Below are positions 52,461 to 62,000 of a DNA stretch of 64,000 nucleotides, in pieces. Source of the DNA: Bacteroidia bacterium. GTDB lineage: Bacteria > Bacteroidota > Bacteroidia > SXHM01. The position numbers were made by a program, and so were the translations under genes. The DNA lies in the NCBI GenBank assembly GCA_022072225.1, contig JAJVIC010000007.1, forward strand, positions 62,001 to 126,000, in the 5' to 3' direction. Position 1 is the stretch's first letter, and each line of letters starts with the position of its first letter. Under the pieces are notes generated by a model that ran no database searches, was not told the DNA's origin, and saw only the letters and a list, made by a program, of their open reading frames with translations.

Positions 52461-52979
52461 TTACATCGGGCGTGCAAGTGCCATCAGCACAATTGTTGCG
52501 GCAAGATGCCAGGCAACCAACCTCACGCCTTTAGCAAGTTTTGCTTTAAGCGCTGTAATTTCCTGAACCTGCTCATGTGTTGGCGGCCCACCTGCTTTGG
52601 CAATAGCTTCAGCAACTTTTGCCATACGATCAACAGCCGGTTTGCTTACCATCAAGCCAATCATATAAGCACCGAATGCCAATACCCCGCCAATTGTAAA
52701 CAACAGACCTTCCTGAGTTGTAAACCAATCGGCCTGAAAATTTCCTGAACGAATCATCAGCAAACGAAAGCCGGTTATAATATTTAGTGTTGAAAGAATG
52801 GTCATCCACATCGGCAATTTATTGGTGCGCGAAAGCTGCTGCATAAACTTACTGCCTTCCTGTCCGATTGCAGTAACTGCTGGGTTAATAAATGCGGCAA
52901 GGTAAATAACAGCACCTGCCCAAAAAACGCCTGTACCAATGTGTATAAGGCGTAGCGTATATATTTCGTAAATGTTCAT
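52461..52979 (-). CDS. Small integral membrane protein, CopD-like
   Basis: 172 aa with four probable membrane helices: LRLIHIGTGVFWAGAVIYLAA, PMWMTILSTLNIITGFRLL, LLFTIGGVLAFGAYMIGLMV and LVAWHLAATIVLMALARPM. His residues are near helix ends (LIHIG, AWH). The LRLIHIG-x-GVFW-x-G pattern resembles the CopD/DUF2269-like superfamily of haem- or copper-related membrane proteins, but the match is loose. A loop between helices 3 and 4 is charged and helical. It ends 25 bases upstream of the phosphatase start, so they may share a transcript. Confidence 0.65.
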   Translation of the reverse strand: MNIYEIYTLRLIHIGTGVFWAGAVIYLAAFINPAVTAIGQEGSKFMQQLSRTNKLPMWMTILSTLNIITGFRLLMIRSGNFQADWFTTQEGLLFTIGGVLAFGAYMIGLMVSKPAVDRMAKVAEAIAKAGGPPTHEQVQEITALKAKLAKGVRLVAWHLAATIVLMALARPM

Positions 52980-53038
52980 GGGTTTTAGTTTTGTGCAATT
53001 TTAACAAAATCTGAAATAGCATTACAAACTATCTTCAC

Positions 53039-53046
53039 TATCTTTG
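53039..53046 (+). promoter_or_regulatory. -7 promoter element upstream of the DUF4175 gene
   Basis: TATCTTTG, a perfect TAnnTTTG, 117 bases upstream of the ATG. A second candidate, in AAACTTTGCGTCTCTGCGCC just before the gene, is part of a common intergenic simple-sequence family. Confidence 0.45.
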
Positions 53047-53162
53047 TAATCAGCCTTCCGCAAATTTCAGGATTGATTTTTGTGGAAACAGAAAGCAGGT
53101 TGCATCAGACAAACAATTAAAAAACTTTGCGTCTCTGCGCCTTTGCGGTGAAAGATTAAAAA

Positions 53163-56100
53163 ATGGAAAACTATAATACACTCATCCAGAAGTTAGATGA
53201 GTTTATCAGGAAATATTATAAGAATCAGCTTATCCGTGGCGCGCTTTACAGTGTAGCTGTTGGTGTTGCGTTTTTTCTGAGCATTGTTTTGCTTGAACAT
53301 TTCGGACATTTCGGAACTACAGTTCGCACCGCTTTATTCTATTCTTTTCTTGCGGTGAATGCGGTTATTCTTTATCGCCTGGTAGCACTTCCGCTCATTC
53401 ACCTCAACCGCATGGGCAAGATTATTTCCTACGAAGAAGCATCGCAAATCATAGGCAAACATTTTTCAAATGTCAGTGATAAACTGTTAAACACACTGCA
53501 ACTGAAACAAATTGCCGACAGTGGAAATGCAAGCTCACGCGAATTACTTTACGCCAGCATTGACCAGAAAACTGCCGAATTAAAACCCATTCCTTTTGTT
53601 GCCGCTATTGATTTATCGGAGAATAAAAAGTATTTGCGTTATGCATTGCCGCCTGTTTTAATTGTGTTGTTACTGGTTCTTATCGCGCCAAATATTTTGC
53701 GCGAAAGCACCAAACGCTTGGTAAAACACAACACTTATTTTGAAGCCGTTGCTCCTTTCAAATTCATTATCGAGAATAACGATTTACGTGCCATGCAGCA
53801 CGAAGATTTTACGCTGAACCTGAAAATGGAAGGCGAAGAAATTCCTGCCGAAGTATTTGTGGAAGTTGACGATAACCTTTACAGACTTGATAAACAAAGT
53901 ACAATCGGCTTCAGTTATATTTTTAAAAATTTGCAAAAGACAACACCATTTCGTTTGTATGCCGATGGTTTTTATTCCAAAGAATATGAACTGACTGCGC
54001 TGCCAAAACCCCTGGTGCTTAACTTTAACATTGTGTTGGATTATCCCGATTACACAGGGCGCAGAGACGAAACAGTAAACAACACAGGCGACCTTACCGT
54101 GCCTGCCGGAACCAAAGCAGCCTGGAATTTTAACACCCGCGATGCCCGCGAACTGCGCATGAATTTTGGCGACACCGCTTTTGCAGTGAACCCTGCAAGT
54201 GCTGATAATTTTTCATACTCATCACGGTTATTTAAAAACAAACAATACTCTGTTATTGTTGCCAACGAGTTTCTGCAAAGCAATGATTCTATTCTCTATC
54301 ACGTGAATGTAATTCCTGATGCATTCCCTGCCATTGAAGTGGAAGAGAAACAAGATTCACTTTCTTCAAAACTGGTTTACTTCAGTGGCATGGTGAAAGA
54401 CGATTACGGTTTTAAAAAACTGAATTTCGTTTACCGTTTTCTTAATTCCGATGATGCGGAAAAGAAAGAAAAAGTATTTGCTGAAGATGTCTTTATTTCC
54501 AAAAACAAACAGAGCGACCAGTTTTTTTATTCGTGGGATGTGAACCCGCTGAACATTCAGCCGGGCGATAACATTGAGTATTATTTTGAGGTGTGGGACA
54601 ACGATGGTGTAAACGGAAGCAAAGCCGCCCGCAGCGAGAAGAAATTATATAAAGCACCAACGCTGAGTGAACTTTCAAAAGAAAACGAGAAGAAATCGAA
54701 CGAGCTTAAAAAAGACATGGAGCAAACTATAAAAGATGCAAAAGCCTTGCAAAAAGAAGTTGCCGAGTTGAACAAAAAATTATTTGAGAAGAAAAATCTG
54801 ACTTGGGAAGACCGCAAGAATATTCAAAGCCTGCTTGACAAACAGAAGAAACTGGAAAACGAAATGCAGGAAATTCAGCAAGAGAATAAAAAGAAAAATA
54901 ATCAGCAAAATGAGTTCAATCAGTTGAGCCCCGAGTTACTCGAAAAACAAAAGCAGTTGGAAAAAATGTTTGACGAATTAATGACTCCTGAGATGAAAGA
55001 ACTCTTCCGCCAGATGGAAGAACTGATGGAAAAAATGGACAAAGACAAAGCGCGCGAAATGCTGGAGAAAATGGAAATGACCAACGAAGACCTGTCGAAA
55101 GAAATGGACCGCCAGTTGGAGATTTTCAAACAATTGGAGTTTGAACAAAAGCTGAACGAGTCGATTGAGAAACTGAACAAATTAGCGGAAGAAGAAGAAA
55201 AACTTTCGGAAGAAACCAAAGAGAAAAAAGGAGATGCAACCGAAGAGAAAGAAAAGCAGGAGGAACTTAACAAAGAGTTTGAAGACCTGAAAAAAGACCT
55301 TGACGATTTGGAGAAAAAGAACAGCGAGCTGGAACAACCCAATAACATGGAAGATACCAAAGAAGACGAAAAAGGAATTGAAGAAGACATGGAGAAAAGT
55401 TCGCAGGAAATGAACGAACAAAAAAACCAGAAAGCATCGCAATCGCAAAAAAGTGCTGCGCAAAAAATGAAAAACCTTTCGCAAAAAATGCAGGCGATGC
55501 AGCAACAGATGCAGCAGGAACAACAAAGCGAAGACATCAAGTCGCTGCGCGATATTCTGGAAAATCTGCTCACGCTTTCGTTTGATCAGGAGAAGCTGAT
55601 GACAAAACTGAAAAACACCAACCGCAACGACCCGGGTTTTACATCCATTGCACGCGAACAATTAAAACTGAAAAACGACTCAAAGTTAATTGAAGACTCG
55701 CTTTTTGCATTGAGCAAACGGGTGGTGCAACTGCAAACCATTGTTAACCGCGAAATACGAAGCATTAATCAAAATATGGATGTGGCGATTGAAAACCTTG
55801 CCGAGCGCCAAACCTCACTTGCCCAAAATCGGCAGCAACTGACAATGACTTCAATAAATAATTTAGCTCTTATGCTGAGCGAAGTAGTGGAGCAAATGCA
55901 ACAAATGCAGGCACAGGCACAGGGGAAACCCGGAAGCGGATCTTGCAATAAACCCGGGCAAGGTCAGGGGAAACCGAGTGCCGCTACCATGAAAGCATTG
56001 CAGGAACAATTGAACAAGCAGATTGAGGAGATGCAGAAAGGCATGAAGAAGGGAGAGAAACCCGGAGGTTCACAAGGTATGGGCGGAATGAGTGAGGGAC

Positions 56101-56519
56101 TTGCTAAAATGGCCGCACAACAAGAAGCTATCCGCCAAATGTTGCAGGAAGTTGCCAGCGAATTGGAAAAACAGGGAAAAGGGAAAGGCTCATCAGGAAA
56201 TTTAGATAAGTTGCATGACCTGATGGAAGAAACCGAAACAGACTTAGTTAACAAACGCATAACAGCCGAAACCTTACGCAGGCAGCAGGAAATTCTTACC
56301 CGCCTGCTGGAAGCAGAAAAAGCAGAACGCCAGCGCGATGAAGAAGAAAGAAGGGAATCAAAAGAAGGGAAAAATGAAAAATTGAGTAACCCTCCTGTTT
56401 TTTTAGAGTATAACAGGCGAAAATTAAAAGAAACAGAGTTGTTGAAAACTGTTCCTCCATCGCTGCAACCTTTTTACAGAGATAAGGTAAACGAGTATTT
56501 TAATAACTACGAACAATAA
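53163..56519 (+). CDS. DUF4175 family membrane protein with long coiled coils
   Basis: 1118 aa. Three membrane helices near the N-terminus (residues about 25-45, 55-77 and 160-180), then beta-rich Ig-like segments to about 490 (ITNDLRAMQHEDFTLNL-type and VPAGTKAAWNFNTRDARELR). From residue 500 to the end it is mostly coiled coil and low complexity, rich in Glu, Lys, Gln and Met (EKQKQLEKMFDELMTPEMKE, MQAMQQQMQQEQQ), with a Gly/Pro/Lys stretch (GKPGSGSCNKPGQGQGKP). Widely conserved in Bacteroidota, often beside an RsbW-like ATPase and ybeY; the function is unknown, perhaps cell-envelope. It is followed by the ATPase after 16 bases. Confidence 0.85.
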   Translation: MENYNTLIQKLDEFIRKYYKNQLIRGALYSVAVGVAFFLSIVLLEHFGHFGTTVRTALFYSFLAVNAVILYRLVALPLIHLNRMGKIISYEEASQIIGKHFSNVSDKLLNTLQLKQIADSGNASSRELLYASIDQKTAELKPIPFVAAIDLSENKKYLRYALPPVLIVLLLVLIAPNILRESTKRLVKHNTYFEAVAPFKFIIENNDLRAMQHEDFTLNLKMEGEEIPAEVFVEVDDNLYRLDKQSTIGFSYIFKNLQKTTPFRLYADGFYSKEYELTALPKPLVLNFNIVLDYPDYTGRRDETVNNTGDLTVPAGTKAAWNFNTRDARELRMNFGDTAFAVNPASADNFSYSSRLFKNKQYSVIVANEFLQSNDSILYHVNVIPDAFPAIEVEEKQDSLSSKLVYFSGMVKDDYGFKKLNFVYRFLNSDDAEKKEKVFAEDVFISKNKQSDQFFYSWDVNPLNIQPGDNIEYYFEVWDNDGVNGSKAARSEKKLYKAPTLSELSKENEKKSNELKKDMEQTIKDAKALQKEVAELNKKLFEKKNLTWEDRKNIQSLLDKQKKLENEMQEIQQENKKKNNQQNEFNQLSPELLEKQKQLEKMFDELMTPEMKELFRQMEELMEKMDKDKAREMLEKMEMTNEDLSKEMDRQLEIFKQLEFEQKLNESIEKLNKLAEEEEKLSEETKEKKGDATEEKEKQEELNKEFEDLKKDLDDLEKKNSELEQPNNMEDTKEDEKGIEEDMEKSSQEMNEQKNQKASQSQKSAAQKMKNLSQKMQAMQQQMQQEQQSEDIKSLRDILENLLTLSFDQEKLMTKLKNTNRNDPGFTSIAREQLKLKNDSKLIEDSLFALSKRVVQLQTIVNREIRSINQNMDVAIENLAERQTSLAQNRQQLTMTSINNLALMLSEVVEQMQQMQAQAQGKPGSGSCNKPGQGQGKPSAATMKALQEQLNKQIEEMQKGMKKGEKPGGSQGMGGMSEGLAKMAAQQEAIRQMLQEVASELEKQGKGKGSSGNLDKLHDLMEETETDLVNKRITAETLRRQQEILTRLLEAEKAERQRDEEERRESKEGKNEKLSNPPVFLEYNRRKLKETELLKTVPPSLQPFYRDKVNEYFNNYEQ

Positions 56520-56535
56520 AATACCGATACTGAGC

Positions 56536-56949
56536 ATGAAACAAAAAAATCTGACATTCCCTTCCACTGCTGATAGTCTGCACCTTGTTGAAGCTCTGAT
56601 AGATGAAATCAGTTCAGAGATGCATCTTGACGAAGATTACTACGGGAATATTCTGATTGCAGTAACCGAAGCGGTTAATAATGCCATTAATCACGGTAAC
56701 AAACAAGACCCTAACAAAACAGTGTCGTTTGTTTTCACGGAAAATGATGACCATTCCATCTCATTCAAAATAACAGATCAGGGCGAAGGGTTTGACTATG
56801 AAAACATTCCCGACCCAACAGCCCCCGAAAACATTGATAAAATCAACGGTCGTGGTGTGTTTCTGATGAAACAATTATCAGATGGTGTTACATTTGAAGA
56901 CCAAGGAAGAGTTGTAGAGCTTTCATTTAAACTGGCACAGCACGCTTAA
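56536..56949 (+). CDS. RsbW-like ATP-binding protein (HATPase, anti-sigma type)
   Basis: 137 aa. A GHKL ATPase domain with N-box VTEAVNNAINHGN (residues about 46-58), G1 box ITDQGEGFDY and G2 box GRGVFLMKQLSDG. This is the single-domain serine kinase fold of anti-sigma factors like RsbW/SpoIIAB. It is directly downstream of the DUF4175 gene and ends at a strong terminator. It may pair with a SpoIIE-type phosphatase such as the one at 50102, through an unseen STAS-domain protein; this is inference. Confidence 0.88.
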   Translation: MKQKNLTFPSTADSLHLVEALIDEISSEMHLDEDYYGNILIAVTEAVNNAINHGNKQDPNKTVSFVFTENDDHSISFKITDQGEGFDYENIPDPTAPENIDKINGRGVFLMKQLSDGVTFEDQGRVVELSFKLAQHA

Positions 56950-56968
56950 GAATTTTATATTCCCAAAA

Positions 56969-57008
56969 CAACGAAGCCCGTTCCATTGTGGATGGGCTTC
57001 GTTGTTTT
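56969..57008 (+). terminator. Rho-independent terminator
   Basis: CAACGAAGCCC, 14-base loop, GGGCTTCGTTG and TTTT. Confidence 0.75.
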
Positions 57009-57056
57009 ACCCCATTAAGATTCTTTAAAAATTAGGTTTTGGCAAATAAAAATTTA

Positions 57057-57065
57057 TACATTCGC
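57057..57065 (+). promoter_or_regulatory. -7 promoter element of the T9SS gene at 57088
   Basis: TACATTCGC, one base from TAnnTTTGC, 22 bases before the ATG. A TTG lies 15 bases upstream. Confidence 0.5.
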
Positions 57066-57087
57066 TTCATTAACAAAACATTATTTA

Positions 57088-58995
57088 ATGAAGAAATTTT
57101 TACTTCTTTCCTATTGCGCACTGTTCTTTGCTTTGCTTTCTGATGCACAAAACCTTGTTCCTAATCCAAGTTTTGAAGACTTCATCACTTGCCCTAATTC
57201 ATCGAGCCAAATGTTTTATGCTGTACCATGGGGTCAGCCTCCGGGACACCAAGGCACCAGTGACTATTTTAACGAGTGTTGCGTAAGCCCAATTCCTTTA
57301 CAAAATCCACCTGTTGGTGTCCCTGCTAATCTGCTTGGAAATCAGGCAGCCCGAACAGGGGCCGCTTATGGAGGCTTCTTCAGTATTGATGGTCCTACCG
57401 ATGGTGATTACCGCGAATATATACAAGCTCCGCTAACTGAACCTCTTGAAGTTGGCATACGTTACTGTGTGCGTTTCTATGTTTCTCTTTCTGATTTAAG
57501 TACCAATTCTACCAATGGTATCGGAGCTTATTTTTCAACACAACCGGTATCAGGTCCGGGGTCTTTACCTCTTTCGTTTCCGGCACAGGTGGAGGTTGAC
57601 AGCATTATAACAAACTATCTTGGCTGGCAGGAAGTGTATGGCGAGTTTGTGGCTGATCAGGCCTATTCTTACATCACAATAGGTAATTTTATTACACAAG
57701 GACAAACGGCTATTGGTGCCGGTGCTCCTGTTGATCCCAATCAGGTTCCTCCTGCTATACCAATGCCGGGAGCCTATTATTTTGTTGATGATGTTGAAGT
57801 ATATACTGAAGCAACCTGTCCGATTCCCTGCAACATAGAATTTGTTAACGCAAGCACAGTAGCCGATTGCAATATCAACAATGGTATAGCTGCTGTAACT
57901 GTAATAAACGGTTCAGGTAATTACACCTATTTGTGGGAAACCGGAGCAACAACCGAAACGCTTACAGATGTTGGATACGGCACCTATCAGGTTACTGTAG
58001 ATGATGGCCCCGGTTGTTCGCGTTCTTATGATGTGTTTGTAGGTCAAAATTCTTCGCTTGATGTAACCTTTTCTCCCGGATTTTTACAATGCGCATCGTC
58101 TCCGGATGGTGATATTGATATTGATGTAACGGGAGGAACAGCGCCTTACACTTTTCTTTGGTCAACTGGCGATACAACAGAAGATATTGATTCGCTTACA
58201 GGCGGAGTTTATACCGTAGTAGTTACTGATGCCGATGGTTGCATGTTGACCGACTCAACAGAGCTGACTTCTATTTTTGGTTCTGAATACACTGTAGTAG
58301 CCACTGATGAAAGTTGTGCGGGAGCAGGAAACGGTTCTTTGTTTGTTCAGGCTGGAGGAACATTTCCCTTTCCACCGACAGCTTATTTATGGAGCAACGG
58401 TGGGACAACGGCAGGAATTTACAACCTAAGTCCCGGAACCTATACGGTTGAAGTAACCGACTTTTTCGGTTGTACAGAAACACTTACAGGTGTGGTGGAA
58501 AGCGGAACTGGAAATTTTAATGTAAACATTTCACAGCAAAACAATATGCTATATGCAACTACTTCACCTAATTATCAATGGCATCTGAACGGTGTCCCCA
58601 TTGCCGGTGCTACTCAACAAACCTATAACATTACCCAAAGCGGAAACTACTATGTAGTAGCAACTGGCGGAGGAAGTTGTGTTGACACTTCCAACATCAT
58701 TGAAGCTACCTATAATCCGGACAATATTTTAGAAAACACGCTGCTAAATAATGTGCTGGTTTATCCTAACCCTGCTAACGAAAATCTTAATGTTGCGGTA
58801 AGCCTGAATGCTCCCGAAGCTGTTGAAATAAAACTGCTGGATATTACCGGACGTGTGGTTTGGAGTTTTGCCAAAACCGAAAAAACAAACGAAACAAAAT
58901 GCAGTATTCCTGTTTCATCTTTTGCTGAAGGAATTTATTTTGTAAAGGCTTCAGCAGGCGCAGAACAACAATACATTAAAGTAGTAATTAAGTAA
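57088..58995 (+). CDS. T9SS type A surface protein with SprB-type repeats
   Basis: 635 aa. Signal peptide (1-20) and the NLVPNPSFEDFITCPNSSSQ module (residues 21-245), the same module as in the proteins at 2663 and 4295. Then come about three SprB-like repeats (GSGNYTYLWETGATTETLTD, GGTAPYTFLWSTGDTTEDID, LWSNGGTTAGIYNLSPGTYT). A Ig-like NYQWHLNGVPIAGATQQTYN segment follows, then a type A sorting domain (VLVYPNPANENLNVAVSL, LLDITGRVVW, FAEGIYFVKA). SprB repeats are found in gliding adhesins. It shares the last three segments with the larger protein at 59083, so the two are paralogous at the C-terminus. Confidence 0.88.
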   Translation: MKKFLLLSYCALFFALLSDAQNLVPNPSFEDFITCPNSSSQMFYAVPWGQPPGHQGTSDYFNECCVSPIPLQNPPVGVPANLLGNQAARTGAAYGGFFSIDGPTDGDYREYIQAPLTEPLEVGIRYCVRFYVSLSDLSTNSTNGIGAYFSTQPVSGPGSLPLSFPAQVEVDSIITNYLGWQEVYGEFVADQAYSYITIGNFITQGQTAIGAGAPVDPNQVPPAIPMPGAYYFVDDVEVYTEATCPIPCNIEFVNASTVADCNINNGIAAVTVINGSGNYTYLWETGATTETLTDVGYGTYQVTVDDGPGCSRSYDVFVGQNSSLDVTFSPGFLQCASSPDGDIDIDVTGGTAPYTFLWSTGDTTEDIDSLTGGVYTVVVTDADGCMLTDSTELTSIFGSEYTVVATDESCAGAGNGSLFVQAGGTFPFPPTAYLWSNGGTTAGIYNLSPGTYTVEVTDFFGCTETLTGVVESGTGNFNVNISQQNNMLYATTSPNYQWHLNGVPIAGATQQTYNITQSGNYYVVATGGGSCVDTSNIIEATYNPDNILENTLLNNVLVYPNPANENLNVAVSLNAPEAVEIKLLDITGRVVWSFAKTEKTNETKCSIPVSSFAEGIYFVKASAGAEQQYIKVVIK

Positions 58996-59001
58996 ACTAT
59001 C

Positions 59002-59053
59002 GCCACAGATTCACAGATTTCAAGAACTGTTTTAAAATCTGTGAATCTGTGGC
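59002..59053. repeat. Perfect inverted repeat between two surface-protein genes
   Basis: GCCACAGATTCACAGATTT and AAATCTGTGAATCTGTGGC, perfect 19-base arms around 14 bases, followed by AAAAAAA. It lies 7 bases past the preceding stop; perhaps a terminator or a dispersed hairpin. Confidence 0.75.
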
Positions 59054-59082
59054 AAAAAAACAAACCTCAATAATTAATACCA

Positions 59083-62000
59083 ATGAAAAATTCAATTACC
59101 CTTATTCTTGCATCTTGTTTTCTGTTTCTTACAACTGCACAGGCGCAACTCAGCACTCCTTCGTGGTCAGGAAAGTTTGAGCCTTCAAAAGCCTTTGTTG
59201 AAAATAAAGGACAGTTTGAGCAGCGTTTGAAAAACCCTGATTCAAAGATATTGTATGCAGCCGATCAGGGTTCAGTGCAAATCTACTTCAGTCAAAAAGG
59301 GCTGACTTACAAATTTGACCGCAAAGAGAAAAACAAAAACCGCAGAGATGGAGATGAAACCCAGCCGCGCATCTTTTTTGAAACGGATATGGTGAACATG
59401 GTTTGGGAAGGCTCAAACCCTAATGCAGAATTGGTTGCAGAAGGTGTAAACCCCGATTTCTATACTTATGAAATGAAGAAAAATGATAAAGAATATTATG
59501 ACATTCAACGCATCCGCGGCTATCAGAAATTGGTTTACAAAAACCTGTATCCCAACATTGATGTGGAATATGTTTTTCATCCGCAAGGGGGGATAAAATA
59601 TGCGCTTATCCTGCATCCCGGGGCTGATGTTTCTCAGGTAAAAATGAAATACGCAAATGGTGAAAAACTAACATTAACAAATGCCGGTGAAATTTTCATT
59701 GATACCAAATTCGGTGATATGGTTGACCATGCACCGGTTACTTTTTATGCCGATAACAAAGCCGCTATTTCTTCACGTTTTATCCGCAACGGAAATACCA
59801 TTTCTTTTGAATTAGGTAATTACGACAACACTAAAACAATTGTAGTTGACCCCTGGACACAAACTCCCGTGTTTGCCAACTCTAACGGAGTATGGGAAGT
59901 AGATGTTGACGGAACAGGAAATGTATATGTAATAGGTGGTGATATGCCTATGCAACTGCGCAAATACAACAGCACAGGAACTGTACAATGGACCTACAAC
60001 ACTACTTATGATACCGCTAACTACTGGCTGGGAACCATGGCAACCGATCTGAACGGAAACACCTACGTTACTTCCGGTTCAACAGCAAACATCCGTAAAG
60101 TAAGCTCAGCAGGCGCCTTAACCTGGAATGCAGGCGGTGGTGCTTTTGATGAATACTGGTGCATAGCCTTTAACTGCGACCAGACTAAACTGATTGTAGG
60201 CGGAACCTCTACCGGATTATTCCCACCATCTACAGCTAACGGAATGATTTTCGACATTAATACCAATAACGGAAACGTGATTACATCTCAGGCGGTGGGA
60301 ACCAACAGGCCGGGTTTTATTATTAATGATATTTCGGAGGTACGTTCCATTACCTCATCCAAAAATGCACGATACTATTACCTTACCTTAGACACCATTG
60401 GTGCTATTGACGACAACCTTAGCGCCTGCCCCAACGGCAATGATGTTATCTTCGGAAAAAATCACGGATATGCCTTTGGTTACAAATCTGAAAACTACCG
60501 CCCCAATAACGGTAACTCAGGTATTAAAGCTATCAAGGCAAACGCCAACTTTGTTTATACCCACAACGGAACAACCGTTCACAAGCGTTCTTTAATAGAT
60601 GGTTCTATTATAGCAACCGCAACTATTCCGGGAGGAGGAAGCACCGCAACGCTTGGCTTTAATCAACCTCACAACAACGGTTTGGATATTGATGCCAGCG
60701 GGAATGTATATGTGGGCTCGGCCAACGGAGTTTATAAATACGATGCCAACCTTACACAACTTTCGTCTGCCGCAACATCGTTTGCTGTATATGATGTTGC
60801 AGTAAATAATAACGGAGAAGTAATTGTTTGTGGTGCAACAGGCGACCAGAACAGTACTTCACGCACAGGCTACGTACAATCATTCAGCATGAGTGCAGCC
60901 GCACCTATTACATTGGAATGTTGCGATGCCAACATTTGCACAGCCGGCCCATTTTGCACAGACGACCCTGCTGTTACTTTAACCCCGTCAGGAACTTCAG
61001 GCACATGGAGCGGACCGGGAATCTCAGGCAACGGAGTGTTTAATCCTGCTACAGCAGGCGTAGGCACACATACAATTACCAATACTTTGGGTTGCGGAAG
61101 CGGAGCCATTAACATAACTGTTATTAATTGTGTTGCTCTTGAAATTTGCCTTGAAGCCAACGGAACGCTGACAGCAACTAATGGTACCGGACCGTTTACA
61201 TGGGAACACACCACACAAATTCAGGATTGCAGCGGTTGTATCTTAGCCTGCTCTTTCCCGCCCGGCTGCGCTACCACTACTTCAGGTTTTGCAACATTTG
61301 GCGGCACAGGAGCTACTACTTCTGCCGCTCCTTCTGCTTACCCCGTTCGCGTTACTGATGCGCATGGAAACACATTGACCATTAACAGTTCAGGTTCATT
61401 GAGTAACTGTTCACAAACCTGCACACTTACTTTATCAACCTCAACCACTCCGGCCACCTGCGGAAATGCAAACGGGGGAGCTTCGGTAAGTATTACTGCA
61501 GGAACAGGCCCTTACACATACTCATGGTCGCCCGGAGGAGCTACCACATCTTCTATTTCTAATGTAGCAGGGGGTAACTACACAGTTACCGTTACAAGCC
61601 AGGGAGGAGCCTGCACCGAAACAGCTTCGGTTACCGTTTCTGAAAGCGGAGGCATTACCTTATCCGGTTCATCAACTCAAGCAACCTGCGGAAATGCTAA
61701 TGGCGGTGCTTCGGTTTCTATTACCGCAGGAACAGGACCTTTCACTTACCTGTGGTCGCCCGGAGGAGCTACAACCAGTTCTATTTCTAACGTAGCAGCA
61801 GGTGATTACACTGTCACTGTTAACGGAGCCAACAACTGCTCTTCAACTACTACCGTAACTGTTACTTCAACCAATGCCATAGTGCTTACTAACAGTGTAA
61901 CCAATACTACCTGCGGCAATAATAACGGAACAGCATCAACCAGTATAGCTATAGGAACAGGCCCCTTTACTTATGCATGGTCACCGGGGGGAGCAACATC

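Noticed and set aside
55182-55661. Phe/Leu-rich minus-strand frames in the DUF4175 gene
   Set aside because: They are the complement of the Glu/Lys-rich coiled coil and have no independent support.
60870-61214. Minus-strand frame within the adhesin
   Set aside because: Antisense to the intact adhesin; no promoter or homology.
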